Counted from the stretch's first letter, positions 26,891 to 37,217 are shown. The stretch is 64,000 bases of DNA from Archaeoglobaceae archaeon (GCA_027028145.1 JALVJV010000021.1:1-64000); one strand, 5' to 3'. Numbers and translations: made by a program. Notes: a model not told the origin generated them from the letters alone.

Positions 26891-28066
26891 ATGATCAGCA
26901 TAACCAAGATGGTAACCGGTGAGGCTACGGTATCGGGAAGGATCACGTATGAGGGCGACGGAAGTCACGTTCCAAAGAAGCTTGTAGAGCTGAGCAAAAG
27001 CTTCAGGCCGGTTGTGGTTTGGAATATCACAAAAGCCTGCAACTTGAGATGCGTTCACTGCTACGCTTCCGCAGATTCGGGCACGAGCGGTGAGCTTACG
27101 ACTGAAGAGTGCAAAGCCGTTATAGACGATTTAGCCAACATGAAGGTTCCCCTAATCTTATTCAGCGGTGGAGAACCTCTGCTCAGGAAGGATCTTTTCG
27201 AACTCGCAAGTTATGCAAAGGAGAAGGGACTCAAGTGCGCTCTATCAACGAACGGAACGCTGATAACTCCGGAAGTTGCAGAAAGGATTAGGGAAGCGGG
27301 ATTCGTTTACGTGGGAGTTAGCATAGACGGTATGCCTGAAACAAACGACAAGTTCAGGGGCGTTAAGGGTGCTTTTGAAAAAGCTTTTGAAGGGCTTTTG
27401 AATGCAAGAGATGCCGGATTGCTTACGGGGATAAGGTTTACCGTTACGAAGTTCAACATCAAAGATATACCGGCGGTTTTGAATCTGCTCGCAGAAAACG
27501 AGATTCCGAGGTTTTGCCTCTATCACTTGGTTCCTTCGGGAAGGGCTGATTTCAGCTACGATATAAGCCTGAAGGAAAGGAGGGAGCTTTTGGACTGGCT
27601 TTTTGATAAGGCTATTGAATTGCACGACGAAGGTTGCAAAACCGAGATTCTGACCGTCGATAACCCGTGCGATGGAGTTTACGTCTGCCTTAAGCTTAAG
27701 GAGATGGATGAAGATCTCGCATCGAAAGCCTTCGAATTTCTTAAGTTTAGAGGTGGGGATAGAAGCGGGGCACAGCTTGCGAACATAGATATGCATGGAA
27801 ATGTCCATCCGAATCAGTTCTGGTGGGATCATACGTGCGGAAACGTTAGGAAAGAGAGGTTCAGCGAAATCTGGCTGAATCCGAGGGACGAGCTTCTGAT
27901 AAAGCTTAGGAACAAGACGAAGTATCTTAGAGGTAAATGCGGGCGCTGTGCCTACAAGGATGTCTGCGGAGGATTCAGGCTAAGAGCCTTAAGGGCTGGA
28001 GATCTCTGGGGAGACGATCCAGATTGCTATTTGAGGGAGGAGGAAATCCGCCATCGTATGATTTAA
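26891..28066 (+). CDS. ahbC: radical SAM heme-pathway enzyme, AhbC-like
   Basis: AhbC removes acetate side chains of 12,18-didecarboxysiroheme to give Fe-coproporphyrin III in the siroheme-dependent heme route used by archaea and sulfate reducers. The 391-aa product has the radical SAM CxxxCxxC (CNLRCVHC), LFSGGEPLLRKDLFELASYA, and a SPASM-like C-terminal Cys set (CGRCAYKDVCGG). It also has the NPNQFWWDHTCGN-type region (here HPNQFWWDHTCGNVR) shared by AhbC/AhbD. I favour AhbC over AhbD from the N-terminus (MISITKMVTG) and overall pattern. The start is leaderless relative to its TATA box. Confidence 0.75.
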   Translation: MISITKMVTGEATVSGRITYEGDGSHVPKKLVELSKSFRPVVVWNITKACNLRCVHCYASADSGTSGELTTEECKAVIDDLANMKVPLILFSGGEPLLRKDLFELASYAKEKGLKCALSTNGTLITPEVAERIREAGFVYVGVSIDGMPETNDKFRGVKGAFEKAFEGLLNARDAGLLTGIRFTVTKFNIKDIPAVLNLLAENEIPRFCLYHLVPSGRADFSYDISLKERRELLDWLFDKAIELHDEGCKTEILTVDNPCDGVYVCLKLKEMDEDLASKAFEFLKFRGGDRSGAQLANIDMHGNVHPNQFWWDHTCGNVRKERFSEIWLNPRDELLIKLRNKTKYLRGKCGRCAYKDVCGGFRLRALRAGDLWGDDPDCYLREEEIRHRMI

Positions 28067-28070
28067 ATAC
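28061..28070 (+). promoter_or_regulatory. TATA box of eif2g containing the ahbC stop codon
   Basis: ATTTAAATAC includes the ahbC TAA (28064-28066). Its centre is about 28 bp from ATG 28094. Confidence 0.55.
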
Positions 28071-28093
28071 ATCGCCGGACTTCTTAAAACATC

Positions 28094-29323
28094 ATGATAG
28101 ATGAAGACGCTCCGCTTCCGGAAGTTAATATAGGATTGGTTGGTCACGTTGATCACGGTAAAACGACGCTGGTTGCCGCTTTGAGCGGTGTTTGGACTGA
28201 CAGGCACAGTGAGGAGATCAAAAGGGGTATTACTATAAGGTTGGGTTACGCGGACGCAACCTTTAGAAAATGCCCAGAATGCGAGCCCCCTCAGGCTTAC
28301 ACGACGGAAAGGATATGCCCGATTCATGGCGTTAAGACCGAAATTCTTAGGACTGTAAGCTTCGTTGACAGCCCGGGACATGAAATGCTTATGGCTACCA
28401 TGCTCAGCGGTGCCGCGCTGATGGACGGTGCGATTTTGGTAATAGCGGCGAACGAGAAGTGCCCAAGACCGCAGACGAAGGAGCATTTGATGGCTCTGGA
28501 GATTATAGGCGTGGATAAAATCGTTATAGCTCAGAATAAAATTGATACAGTTCCGAAGGAGAGGATTTTGGAGAACTACCGCGAGATCAAGGAATTCATT
28601 AAAGGGACGATTGCCGAGAACGCTCCGATAATTCCGATCTCCGCCCAGCAGAAGGTCAACATCGATGCGCTGATCGAGGCGATAGAGGAGACGATCCCGA
28701 CTCCAGAAAGGGACCTGGATTCCCCACCCCTTATGCACATAGCGAGGAGCTTCGACGTTAACAAACCCGGCACGAAGCCAGAAAATCTAATTGGTGGTGT
28801 AGTCGGAGGATCTTTGGCGAGAGGTAGGCTCAGGGTTGGAGATGAGATCGAGATAAGGCCGGGGATAAAGGATGAAAGGGGAAATTGGCAACCCCTTCAT
28901 TCTGAAGTCGTTAGCATAATGGCTTCCGGTAGGAAGGTTGAAGAGGCAACGCCCGGCGGGCTTATAGGAGTCTCGACGAAGCTCGATCCTGCTTTGACCA
29001 AAAGCGACGGATTGGTTGGTAACGTATTGGGACACCCGAACGAACTGCCTGACATTCTTACGGAGTTCACGATGGATGTTCAGTTGCTTGAGAGGGTTGT
29101 GGGAGTTGAGAAGGAGATAAAGGTCGAAAAGATAAAGATGAACGAGCCGCTGATGCTCGTAATCGGAACTGCCGTAACGTTGGGAACGGTAACATCAGCC
29201 AGAGATGACGTGGTTGAAGTCAAGCTAAAGAGACCGGTCTGCGCTGAGTCGGGCTGGAGAGTTGCTGTAAGCAGAAGAGTCGGCGGGAGATGGAGACTGA
29301 TAGGCGCGGGAACGATAAGGTAA
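28094..29323 (+). CDS. eif2g: translation initiation factor 2 subunit gamma
   Basis: aIF2-gamma is the GTPase that carries initiator Met-tRNA to the small subunit. The 409-aa product has G1 GHVDHGKTT, a zinc-knuckle insertion ([10 protein letters not shown] and ICPIHG), G3 DSPGHE, G4 NKID and domains II/III. It ends in the usual [13 protein letters not shown]. The downstream PIN gene starts 34 bp inside its 3' end, so the two are coupled. Confidence 0.98.
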   Translation: MIDEDAPLPEVNIGLVGHVDHGKTTLVAALSGVWTDRHSEEIKRGITIRLGYADATFRKCPECEPPQAYTTERICPIHGVKTEILRTVSFVDSPGHEMLMATMLSGAALMDGAILVIAANEKCPRPQTKEHLMALEIIGVDKIVIAQNKIDTVPKERILENYREIKEFIKGTIAENAPIIPISAQQKVNIDALIEAIEETIPTPERDLDSPPLMHIARSFDVNKPGTKPENLIGGVVGGSLARGRLRVGDEIEIRPGIKDERGNWQPLHSEVVSIMASGRKVEEATPGGLIGVSTKLDPALTKSDGLVGNVLGHPNELPDILTEFTMDVQLLERVVGVEKEIKVEKIKMNEPLMLVIGTAVTLGTVTSARDDVVEVKLKRPVCAESGWRVAVSRRVGGRWRLIGAGTIR

Positions 29324-29703
29324 GGTGCGCGGTTTTGGATACGAACGTTCTAATGTATATTTTTACCGAGAGAGTTGACGTCTTTTCCCAGCTTAGAGAA
29401 TTGGGCTTCAACAAATTTGTAGTTCCGTCGAAGGTCGTTAAAGAGCTTAGAAATCTGTCCGTTTCTTTGACCGGCAAGGAAAGGCAAGCGGCAAGATTCG
29501 CGTTGAGCTTGGTCGAGAAATTTTGTGAAGTCGTTGAGGTCGAAGCCGTGGGAACGGACATAGCTCTGCTCGAGACCGCCAGAAGGTTCGGTTGCGTTTT
29601 GATCACGAACGACAAGATGCTAAAAAAGAAGGCTAAGCGGGAGGGTATTCCGGTGGGCTACCTTAGGGAGATGAAATACGTAGCGATCGAGTCTGACATT
29701 TGA
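29290..29703 (+). CDS. PIN-domain ribonuclease-like protein
   Basis: The 137-aa product has a PIN fold with acidic residues in [11 protein letters not shown], the helix [10 protein letters not shown], and [20 protein letters not shown]. The pattern is that of the archaeal Fcf1/VapC9-like family usually linked to rRNA or tRNA processing. ATG 29290 lies 34 bp within eif2g, and no later in-frame start precedes the first catalytic Asp sensibly. Location after aIF2-gamma suggests a translation-related role. No antitoxin-like partner is adjacent, which argues against a toxin. Confidence 0.85.
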   Translation: METDRRGNDKVRCAVLDTNVLMYIFTERVDVFSQLRELGFNKFVVPSKVVKELRNLSVSLTGKERQAARFALSLVEKFCEVVEVEAVGTDIALLETARRFGCVLITNDKMLKKKAKREGIPVGYLREMKYVAIESDI

Positions 29704-29715
29704 TAGTTTTAAGCT

Positions 29716-30240
29716 ATGGAGAGTTACAATTGCACAGAGAATGTGGATGAAGACACAATCGACAAATTAAAAAAATTAAATTTAAGACAGTTCAATGAAA
29801 TTTTAAAAGAGGTTGATCAGCTTGTTGTTATATTTTCAGTATTAATTGTCGCCGGATCTATTTTATTGAATATTGATAAGTTTATCTTCATGTATGCCGG
29901 TGCTCGCATGTTTTATGCGGGATTTTCTGGAATTATATGGGTTTTATTGAGAGCACTTTCTATATGTTTAGTAAAATCAGCCGGATGGTCCGAAGTTCAC
30001 GTTAAGAGAATCAATATCGTGCTATTCGTTGTGTTTGGCATTGGAATTATAATGATTAATACATTATCCAGCATTCAAAGTCTATACCTACTAGAACCGA
30101 CAGAAATCCCAATTAAAATCTTTAAATATGATGTGCTGTATTGGACTGTTAGAGATTGGATTCCAATCCCGTTTTATTTTATAGTTGGTATTATTTTGGC
30201 ATTTATTATATATCCTCCGAAAACACGATTAAAAATTTAA
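29716..30240 (+). CDS. AT-rich orphan membrane protein (4 TM)
   Basis: The 174-aa product has a soluble acidic N-terminus (residues 1-35) and four predicted membrane helices (VVIFSVLIVAGSILLNI; YAGFSGIIWVLLRALSICLV; INIVLFVVFGIGIIMINTL; FYFIVGIILAFIIYP). I do not recognise a family. Codon use and base composition are clearly more AT-rich than in neighbouring genes, and the same composition continues through the following noncoding stretch, suggesting transferred DNA. Confidence 0.5.
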   Translation: MESYNCTENVDEDTIDKLKKLNLRQFNEILKEVDQLVVIFSVLIVAGSILLNIDKFIFMYAGARMFYAGFSGIIWVLLRALSICLVKSAGWSEVHVKRINIVLFVVFGIGIIMINTLSSIQSLYLLEPTEIPIKIFKYDVLYWTVRDWIPIPFYFIVGIILAFIIYPPKTRLKI

Positions 30241-30568
30241 ATCCTCAATCTGTATCTTCAGATATCCAATTATTTTAAGCTTTCCTTCTTGGATATACCT
30301 CTTAAATCTTGTCTAGTCTATTATAATGAGTATTTTCTCTTTCTTAGGATTTTTAGCCTTCTTTTGGCTTCTCGTTTTGGGTTAACACATTATCCAGATT
30401 ATCCTACTCTTATCTTTCATTAGAACTTCCAAATTTCGATCCGAAAATATGTCAGAAGTAAAATACTCACCCAGCATGTATATTTCAGCATTACCACCAA
30501 CAAGAACAGAAATTATACCTTTTTTCAATGCTTTTTAGCTTTTTAATTTTGCAGAAATAATAAAAATT
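30241..30568. other. AT-rich intergenic stretch with decayed coding traces
   Basis: This 328-bp gap between the orphan membrane protein and fusA has no intact gene. It is AT-rich like the preceding ORF. The minus strand keeps a ~50-codon open stretch without a start (30382-30533) and, further on, a short basic open stretch (YIQEGKLKIIGYLKIQ). I see no tRNA, repeat array or strong promoter. It looks like decayed foreign DNA. Confidence 0.45.
30382..30533 (-). pseudogene. possible C-terminal gene remnant
   Basis: The minus strand is open for 50 codons, ending at TAA 30382-30384, with no ATG at its 5' end because a stop lies just upstream. The translation (SVLVGGNAEIYMLGEYFTSD, then IFSDRNLEVLMK) has a protein-like pattern rather than random AT-rich sequence. 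The parent family is not recognised. Confidence 0.25.
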
Positions 30569-32758
30569 TTAAGGCAGGAAGTCCTCCGGCTTCGGCAACT
30601 CCAACTTCATTCCCTTTCTCTTTCTTACTTCCATTATGAAGTTCTCAAGCAACGCTTGCGGAACCGGCTCGAATCCGGCGTGCTCAACGCTCCACATTGC
30701 CTTACCGGCTGTAGCCGATCTGATTGCTCCGGCGAATCCGAACATCTCCTTGACCGGAGCCTTAGCTACGATTGTAACTAGATCCCCCTCAGTCCTCATC
30801 TCCAATATCTGACCTCTCCTTCCCTGAATCTCCCTCGTAACGTTACCGAGCATATCCTGCGGCACGGTTATGAACACCTTCTGATACGGCTCAAGCAGAG
30901 TCGGATTAGCCTGTAGCATAGCCGCGTATATCGCTCCCTTAACAGCCGGAATTACCTGAGCTGGACCTCTGTGGACGGCATCCTCATGCAATTTACAGTC
31001 GACGAGCTTAACCTTAACACCCATGCAAGGCTCCTTGGCTAAAGGCCCAGCACTCATAGCTTCCCTGAATCCTTGAACGATCAGATCCATCGTCTCGTTC
31101 AGATACTGGATACCCTTCGTAACATCGCACAGCACGTTGCCTTCGTAGTAGTCAACGATACCAGCCGCTTCTTCCTTGCTCAAGCCAGCATCTACGAGCT
31201 TCTTTCTCAACTCCTTCTTGTCAGCCTTTCTTATGTCGATGTTCTCCTCCTTGAAGAGCATGATGACCTCATGCGGCAAAGGCTCGACTACGATGTAGAA
31301 CTTGTTGTGCCTGTTCGGAGATTTGCCTTCGACAACCGGAGAAGTCGTCGTAACCGTCTCTCTGAAAACTACGATCGGCGGTGACGTTATAACTTCGATG
31401 CCCTTCTCCCTCCTTATCTTCTCAACCTTAACCTCCAAGTGCAGTTCTCCCATTCCGCTGATCAAATGTTCTCCAGTCTCTTCGTTAAGCGTTACGTGCA
31501 GAGTAGGATCCTCCTTAGCCAGCTGTCTTAGAACCTCTATCAGCTTCGGCAGATCTCTCGGGTTCTTAGCTTCGATAGCCATCGTAACAACCGGTTCGCT
31601 GATGTGCTTGATCTCTTCAAACGGCTCGAAGTTCTCGAGCGTTGAGCACGTCGAACCTGCTACCGCATCCCTCAACCCAACTACCGCTACGATGTTACCC
31701 GCCGGAACCTCCGGCACCTCGACCCTCTTCGGACCCATGAACAAGCCAACCGTCTGAACCCTGTTCTTAGCCTTCCTGTCAACGATATACAACTCCATTC
31801 CCGGCTTGAGCGTTCCGCTGAACAGCCTTCCTACCGCAACCTCTCCGGCATGAGGATCGACGATTATCTTCGTGATCATGAGAGCTACCGGCCCCTTCGG
31901 ATCGCAGTTAACCATGGCCTGCCCTTCTGGGCTGTTGACGTCTCCCTTCCATATTATCTTGATTCTCTCCTTCTGAGCCTCGATTGGATTCGGAAGGTGT
32001 TTGATAACCATGTCGAGCACAACTTTGTGCAACGGCGACCTCTTAGCCAGTTCCTTCCAATTGTCGTCCTTCAGATACTGGTAAACCTCCTTGAAACCTA
32101 TGCCTGTCTCTTTCATCGCCGGAACGCTGACTGCCCACTTGTAAAGAGCAGAACCGAAGGCTACGCTACCGTCTTCAACCCTCAGCATCCACTCCTTGTA
32201 TTTCTCCGGCTTCATAGCCTTGATGAGCTTGTTTACCTCCAAGATTACTTTCATCAGCTTTTCCTGCATCTGATCTGGTGTGAGCTCGAGCTCTCTGATG
32301 AGCCTGTCGACTTTGTTGATGAAAAGCACGGGCTTAACGTTCTCCCTCAACGCCTGCCTTAACACGGTTTCCGTCTGCGGCATCACACCTTCGACAGCAT
32401 CGACGACGACTATCACACCGTCGACAGCCCTCATCGCTCTCGTTACGTCTCCTCCGAAGTCAACGTGACCGGGGGTATCGATGAGGTTTATCAGATACTC
32501 CTTGCCCTTATACTCGTGAACCATCGAAACGTTTGCGGCGTTTATCGTGATACCCCTCTCCTTCTCCTGCTCATCGAAGTCCAAGTATAGCTGTTGTCCC
32601 GCAAGCTCTTCGCTGATCATTCCAGCTCCAGCCAACAGGTTATCGCTCAAAGTCGTCTTTCCGTGATCGATGTGCGCAACTATTCCCATGTTTCTGATCT
32701 GCTCGGGTTTCCACATCAACTCTTTAATCTTATCGATCATTTTCTTTGCCCTTACCAT
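30569..32758 (-). CDS. fusA: translation elongation factor 2
   Basis: EF-2 is the GTPase that drives ribosomal translocation. The 729-aa product has G1 [15 protein letters not shown], the switch region [13 protein letters not shown]3 DTPGHVDF, G4 NKVDRL and all five domains. Domain IV carries the diphthamide loop ([19 protein letters not shown]), where the second His (in HRG) would be modified. It closes the rps12-rps7-fusA unit. The usual downstream EF-1alpha and rps10 genes are absent; AT-rich DNA follows instead. Confidence 0.98.
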   Translation of the reverse strand: MVRAKKMIDKIKELMWKPEQIRNMGIVAHIDHGKTTLSDNLLAGAGMISEELAGQQLYLDFDEQEKERGITINAANVSMVHEYKGKEYLINLIDTPGHVDFGGDVTRAMRAVDGVIVVVDAVEGVMPQTETVLRQALRENVKPVLFINKVDRLIRELELTPDQMQEKLMKVILEVNKLIKAMKPEKYKEWMLRVEDGSVAFGSALYKWAVSVPAMKETGIGFKEVYQYLKDDNWKELAKRSPLHKVVLDMVIKHLPNPIEAQKERIKIIWKGDVNSPEGQAMVNCDPKGPVALMITKIIVDPHAGEVAVGRLFSGTLKPGMELYIVDRKAKNRVQTVGLFMGPKRVEVPEVPAGNIVAVVGLRDAVAGSTCSTLENFEPFEEIKHISEPVVTMAIEAKNPRDLPKLIEVLRQLAKEDPTLHVTLNEETGEHLISGMGELHLEVKVEKIRREKGIEVITSPPIVVFRETVTTTSPVVEGKSPNRHNKFYIVVEPLPHEVIMLFKEENIDIRKADKKELRKKLVDAGLSKEEAAGIVDYYEGNVLCDVTKGIQYLNETMDLIVQGFREAMSAGPLAKEPCMGVKVKLVDCKLHEDAVHRGPAQVIPAVKGAIYAAMLQANPTLLEPYQKVFITVPQDMLGNVTREIQGRRGQILEMRTEGDLVTIVAKAPVKEMFGFAGAIRSATAGKAMWSVEHAGFEPVPQALLENFIMEVRKRKGMKLELPKPEDFLP

Positions 32759-32810
32759 AAATTATCACCTCATATATAATCAATTTATAAAAATGGACGT
32801 TAAAAAATGG

Positions 32811-33395
32811 TTACCTCGCAGACTTAGCCACTCTCTCAACTTCCTCCTTCTTAGCAACCGCGTAGCTCTTCGGATCGTTGTTGGCTGCGGCAATCAGCTC
32901 ATCAGCCAAACATTCCGCTATGCTCTTCTTTGATTTGAAAGCCGCCAAACGAGCACCTTCGGCAAGATTTCTCAAAGCCACGTCAACCCTTCTGAGCGAT
33001 GAGGTGTCGACCGACTTAGGAACTGCGATACCACCGTATTTAAGCCTAACCACTTCCTCTCTCGGCCCAGCGTTAATTATGGCATCCACGAGCACTTGAA
33101 GAGGATTCTTCTTGGTCTTGCGGTGAATTATCTCGAAAGCCTCCCTTACGATATCGTAGGCGAGCATCTTCTTGCCGGTATTCTTACCCTTTCTCATAAC
33201 CTTGTTTATGAGCCTCTCAACGATGAACACGTTTTGCTTGGCAAACGGAATGTTCGCATGCCTTCCGTGCGTGTGTATCACGTATCTTGGCTCCAAGCAG
33301 ATGTAGTTTTTCAATGCTGGATCCTTTACTTCGACTTCCTCCGGATCCCACTTTCCGAATACCAGCAATTCCTCCTTTGTGAATCCGTATTTCAT
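32811..33395 (-). CDS. rps7: 30S ribosomal protein S7
   Basis: The 194-aa product is archaeal uS7: [60 protein letters not shown] and the C-terminal basic helix. It organises the 3' domain of 16S rRNA at the E and P sites. ATG 33395 follows GGTGATACC, 4 bp after the rps12 stop. Confidence 0.98.
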   Translation of the reverse strand: MKYGFTKEELLVFGKWDPEEVEVKDPALKNYICLEPRYVIHTHGRHANIPFAKQNVFIVERLINKVMRKGKNTGKKMLAYDIVREAFEIIHRKTKKNPLQVLVDAIINAGPREEVVRLKYGGIAVPKSVDTSSLRRVDVALRNLAEGARLAAFKSKKSIAECLADELIAAANNDPKSYAVAKKEEVERVAKSAR

Positions 33396-33399
33396 GGTA

Positions 33400-33828
33400 T
33401 CACCTGAGCGGTTTCTCCTTTCTACCCCTTACGAGTTCCTTAAGCGATACACCGTTTACCATCACTACCTTGTATCTTACACCCGGAATGTCACCCATCG
33501 ACCTACCCATTCTTCCGCCGATACCTTCGATTATTACCTCATCGTGCTCGTCGATGAAGTTTATGGCTCCGTCTCCCGGGCAGAATGCGGTTACCTGCCT
33601 ACCGTTCTTAATCAGCTGAACTCTGACGGCTTTTCTGATAGCCGAGTTCGGCTGTCTCGCTTCGATTCCGATCTTCTCGAGCACTATTCCTCTCGCCTGC
33701 GGAGCTCCCTCCAAAGGATCGGATTTCTCCTTAAGTTCGAGTATTCTTCTGACGTATCTCCTATCGCTCCATCTGAACTTCTTCCTGTTTTCTATCAGCT
33801 TTCTCGCGGCAAATAATCCCCTACCCAT
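33400..33828 (-). CDS. rps12: 30S ribosomal protein S12
   Basis: The 142-aa product is archaeal uS12, with the decoding-centre motif [19 protein letters not shown] and [21 protein letters not shown] 33828 ([11 protein letters not shown]) follows GGAGGTGACGCTC and is preferred to the upstream GTG. A TATTTATACC element (33892-33901) and a TTTAAAAA element (33866-33874) upstream on this strand suggest a promoter of its own inside the long string. Confidence 0.97.
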   Translation of the reverse strand: MGRGLFAARKLIENRKKFRWSDRRYVRRILELKEKSDPLEGAPQARGIVLEKIGIEARQPNSAIRKAVRVQLIKNGRQVTAFCPGDGAINFIDEHDEVIIEGIGGRMGRSMGDIPGVRYKVVMVNGVSLKELVRGRKEKPLR

Positions 33829-33964
33829 GAGCGTCACCTCCTAACAATTAGGGTGGTTCTGATTTTTTAAACTTTATCTCGGAAGTTGGGTGGTATAAAT
33901 AGCCTTCGGCATTCGATGGCGGAGAAGAGGTAGATAACCCCGCATGCAAAAATAATAAATGAAC

Positions 33965-34384
33965 TTACTTAACGATTATATCGTCAATATCGTGATGCCT
34001 TCTCGCCAACTCTTTAGCTTTGTTGATGTTCTTTCCGCCTTTACCTATTATCAAACCCTTATATTGAGGATTTACACTAACCTGAGCTATCTTCTTTCCT
34101 CCCCTCTCGATGATCTTGACGTTCACCTTAATAGGCTTAAAAATGTTGGTTATAAATTCAACCGGATCGTCCGAATGCTCGATTATCTCGATCTTCTTAC
34201 CTATGAGTTCCCTCGCCCTTTCTACGTTTATACCTCCTTTGCCTATCGCAATGCCCATGTCCCCCTTTCTGACTACGAATATCACCTTGTCATCCTGCAC
34301 TATGCAGTCCTTGACGCTCGCTCCCGTTAAGCTCTCAAAAAGGGTAAGATAGCGAATGCTCTCCGCCGAGAGCTTCACCTCCAT
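33965..34384 (-). CDS. nusA: NusA-like KH-domain transcription factor
   Basis: The 139-aa archaeal NusA has two KH domains, each with the GxxG loop (MGIAIGKGGINVERARELIG and KGLIIGKGGKNINKAKELA), and lacks the S1 domain of bacterial NusA. It is presumed to bind RNA during elongation or termination. It lies between rpl30e and rps12 as in most euryarchaea. ATG 34384 (MEVKLSAESI) follows GAGGTT; ATG 34399, overlapping the rpl30e stop as ATGA, is the alternative. Confidence 0.93.
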   Translation of the reverse strand: MEVKLSAESIRYLTLFESLTGASVKDCIVQDDKVIFVVRKGDMGIAIGKGGINVERARELIGKKIEIIEHSDDPVEFITNIFKPIKVNVKIIERGGKKIAQVSVNPQYKGLIIGKGGKNINKAKELARRHHDIDDIIVK

Positions 34385-34395
34385 GATACCAAACC

Positions 34396-34692
34396 TCATT
34401 CAACGCTGAGTATCTCGGACTCGCCGGCTTCTATTATAGCCAACGCGGCAACGCTGAAGGGTTTACCGCATATTGCTCCCAATTCCATGTTCGTTCCGTT
34501 GTAAACCAAAATCGGCACCTTCGCCCTATTCGCCTTGTTGATCTTCTCCCTAATTTCCTTCGGGCAGTTCATAGCCACTATGACCATCTTGGCTTCGCCC
34601 TTCCTCAAAGCCTTTATCGTTCTCTTACTTCCCAAGTAGACCTTTCCCGTTCTTAAAGCCTTTCTCAAAGCCTTCTCCAGATCGACCTTCAT
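34396..34692 (-). CDS. rpl30e: 50S ribosomal protein L30e
   Basis: The 98-aa product is eL30 of the L7Ae/L30e RNA-binding fold (LRTGKVYLGSKRTIKALRKG, VIVAMNCPKEIREKINKANR, NGTNMELGAICGKPFSVAAL). It overlaps the end of rpoA2 by 4 bp and the alternative nusA start by 4 bp, as expected for its place in the polymerase string. Confidence 0.96.
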   Translation of the reverse strand: MKVDLEKALRKALRTGKVYLGSKRTIKALRKGEAKMVIVAMNCPKEIREKINKANRAKVPILVYNGTNMELGAICGKPFSVAALAIIEAGESEILSVE

Positions 34693-37217
34693 TTCCTACC
34701 CCCCAATTTCATTACAAGCTCAACATCACCCGTTCCAAGCTTTATGGGCTGACCTACGATTATATTTTCGGTAATACCCTTCAACTCGTCAACTTCACCT
34801 TTAACGGCGGCTTCGAGCAAATTGTTCACCGTCATTTCGAATGCCGCTCTCGCAAGTATGCTCTGCTTCTCTCCGGCAACTCCGTGTCTTCCAATCTGCT
34901 TTAACTCTCCGTCAGCGGTCATGACATCCGCTACGAGCATTATATGCCTTATATCAACTTCAAGACCCTGCTCTTCAAGTGTGGCGACAGCTTCCCTAAT
35001 CACGGCATTTCTCGCGGCTTCGATTCCGAGAACTTCGTATATCTCGTAGATGTTGTTTGTCAGAGTTCTTGTGAAGTCGACGCCCTTAACCTTCATTACC
35101 TTCTTGAGGTTCGAGCCTTCCGTGTAGAGCACGTATTCGTCGCCCTCCTTTCTTATTATCACTCTCTTGATCTCTTTTATTCCGGCTATTACCTCCTTCT
35201 TCAATTTATCGAACGTATCCATTAGGGTCTTGTATGGCTTGTCAACGTCAGGTGGGATTTGGATTATAAGCTTTCCGTCCTCCTCTATTACCTCCATCTT
35301 GAGCTTCTTCTCAAGCTTCTTCTTGACTTCACCCAGCGTTAGCCCCTTATCCTCCAAAGCCTTCGGATCCGGATTTATGACGATTCTGAGGCGTCTGATG
35401 TCGGTCGTAACGTCCGCGATGTCGAGGATGTAGGTAGCTTCAATTCTGTTAGCCACCTCTCTCGCCTTCTCTCTGCTCTTCGCGTATTCCGGCAACAATC
35501 TGATCGTCATCATCGGCGTTGAGGGATGCTTTCTGACGTCCAAAATTTCTATGAGTCTTGGTAAACCAAGCGTAACGTCTATCTCAGCAACTCCAGCGTA
35601 GTGGAACGTTCTCATCGTGTTGTGCGTAATCAAGCCTTCGGCTGTTGTGAACGTCTCCAAACCCTCGACGCTCAAATCGTATACGTAGCCGTCGTAATCA
35701 ACATATTCTATCGATACTATCTCATCCCAGACAACGTCGGATTCAACCGCCCTTCTGAGAACGTTCAGCTCTTCCACTTCAATTCCTCTAACCTTAGCAA
35801 GCTCTTCGAGTCTCGCAAGATGCCTCTGCAGAGTTGCCCTTCCGATCTTCTGCTTTCTTACGAACTTCCTCGCATAGTGCAACGGATATCCAAGCTTCTT
35901 TGAGGCATCCAAAAGTGCAGAGCCTATCGAAGGTATCATGTCTATCAGATCGTATGTAGTCTTAGAGTCAAGTGATTCAGCGAGCTTCTCAAGCTTCTTA
36001 GCCTTTTCCGGCAAAGATGAGCCGATTTCCTCCGCGAATCTCTTGGCGTATCTGTAGGATATCTCAATTCCATACTGCCCCTTCATTCTCCTCTTAACGC
36101 CGAATATACCAAACCTCGTTAGTAACAGAGCTATTCCGTCTATAAGCTCCTTGGAAGACGAAAAAGCTCTTATGGTCTTTCTTTCAACGCTTACGCTTCC
36201 ATTTCCATCGAAGTAACCCTGCAAAAGACCTCTAACGAACTCCCTTTCAGCACCGAATACGAAATCCGGTATCCTCTTATCCTTGGCGTTGCTACCGAAG
36301 TTTTTAACGAACTCGCTCAGAACCGAAGAGTAAAGCCTTACATCGCGACTCTCCGGGAATCCGCTACGATTATCGTATTCTGCTATCTTAATTCCGAGTT
36401 TATCTGCGAACCTTTTGACGATTTCTATGACTTCTTCGCTCGTGTTCGAGATCGAAACAAAGTGTTTGGTTGAGTAGCCGTCCGCAAGGTATATCCCCAA
36501 GAAGTATCCGAGATCGAAGTCCAACTCAAGAACTTTTGGAATAGCCTTGCCGTTGATGGGCTTTATGACATCTCCAACGACAGGATAGCTGACGAATTCG
36601 GCGAGATCGATTGCGGATATGCAGTTCAACGGCATATACCTCACTGCCGGAATTCTATCTCCGACCTTCAACTTCCTTCCTTCGACCGGAACGATTCTGT
36701 TGTTTTGCCTGACAACGAAGGAATGGTAGGGTGTTGCTGTGATTACCCTCCCAGATCTCGTCCTAATCCTTATCAGTTTTCCGCCGAACTTATGCCTTAT
36801 AACGCTCGTAACCCTCTTCCATCTAACTCTCTCGTCCTGATCCAAGCTTAGCGCGTAGATTTCTACCGGCAAATCGCATATTTCGTGAATTCCCTGCCTA
36901 ACGAATCCGAACTTCTCCATGCACTCATCGACGAACCTACCGATCTCAACTACTCTAACGTTTTCTCCTTCCCTCACTATTATCTTCTCATCCCAAGGCA
37001 GTGACATCTGGGTTCCCGGCTCGCCTATGGACTGGGCGGCAACTATGCCGGCAGCCTCTCCGGGCTCCATCAGATTCTTGAAATATGCTTGAACGCATCT
37101 CTCAACTATCTTCTTTGCAAGTTTTTCGTCAGCTTTTATCTCCTCAAGCTTCTTCTTTATTTCCTCCTTAACCTTCTGGGGAAGAGGTTGATCTTTAAGC
37201 AGGTCATCGTAATTCAT
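34689..37217 (-). CDS. rpoA2: RNA polymerase subunit A'' with intein
   Basis: The 842-aa precursor is the C-terminal part of the largest RNA polymerase subunit. N-extein residues 1-71 end in AAQSIGEPGTQM, and the C-extein (309 aa) resumes TMRTFHYAGVAEIDVTLGLP; splicing gives a 380-aa A''. The join rebuilds the family-conserved GEPGTQMTMRTFHYAGV around the trigger-loop/F-bridge region, so activity needs splicing. Residues 72-533 are the intein. It overlaps rpl30e at its 3' end and follows rpoA1 by 7 bp, with GAGGTGAT as ribosome-binding site. Confidence 0.97.
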   Translation of the reverse strand: MNYDDLLKDQPLPQKVKEEIKKKLEEIKADEKLAKKIVERCVQAYFKNLMEPGEAAGIVAAQSIGEPGTQMSLPWDEKIIVREGENVRVVEIGRFVDECMEKFGFVRQGIHEICDLPVEIYALSLDQDERVRWKRVTSVIRHKFGGKLIRIRTRSGRVITATPYHSFVVRQNNRIVPVEGRKLKVGDRIPAVRYMPLNCISAIDLAEFVSYPVVGDVIKPINGKAIPKVLELDFDLGYFLGIYLADGYSTKHFVSISNTSEEVIEIVKRFADKLGIKIAEYDNRSGFPESRDVRLYSSVLSEFVKNFGSNAKDKRIPDFVFGAEREFVRGLLQGYFDGNGSVSVERKTIRAFSSSKELIDGIALLLTRFGIFGVKRRMKGQYGIEISYRYAKRFAEEIGSSLPEKAKKLEKLAESLDSKTTYDLIDMIPSIGSALLDASKKLGYPLHYARKFVRKQKIGRATLQRHLARLEELAKVRGIEVEELNVLRRAVESDVVWDEIVSIEYVDYDGYVYDLSVEGLETFTTAEGLITHNTMRTFHYAGVAEIDVTLGLPRLIEILDVRKHPSTPMMTIRLLPEYAKSREKAREVANRIEATYILDIADVTTDIRRLRIVINPDPKALEDKGLTLGEVKKKLEKKLKMEVIEEDGKLIIQIPPDVDKPYKTLMDTFDKLKKEVIAGIKEIKRVIIRKEGDEYVLYTEGSNLKKVMKVKGVDFTRTLTNNIYEIYEVLGIEAARNAVIREAVATLEEQGLEVDIRHIMLVADVMTADGELKQIGRHGVAGEKQSILARAAFEMTVNNLLEAAVKGEVDELKGITENIIVGQPIKLGTGDVELVMKLGGRK
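35619..37004 (-). mobile_element. intein with LAGLIDADG homing endonuclease in rpoA2
   Basis: The 462-residue insertion begins SLPWDEKIIV and ends GLITHN, followed by Thr at +1. It has splicing block B (ATPYHSFVV) and C-terminal block F-like YVYDLSVEGLETFTTAEGLI. Two DOD/LAGLIDADG helices are present, LGYFLGIYLADGYS and FVRGLLQGYFDGNGS, both with Asp. Residue 1 is Ser rather than Cys, the C-terminal Asn is preceded by His, and the +1 residue is Thr, all compatible with splicing. The endonuclease motifs look intact. Confidence 0.95.

Noticed and set aside
33893-33900. TATAAATA on the plus strand as promoter of a plus-strand gene or ncRNA
   Set aside because: Only shadow frames lie downstream, opposite nusA. 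The element reads equally as a minus-strand TATA for rps12.
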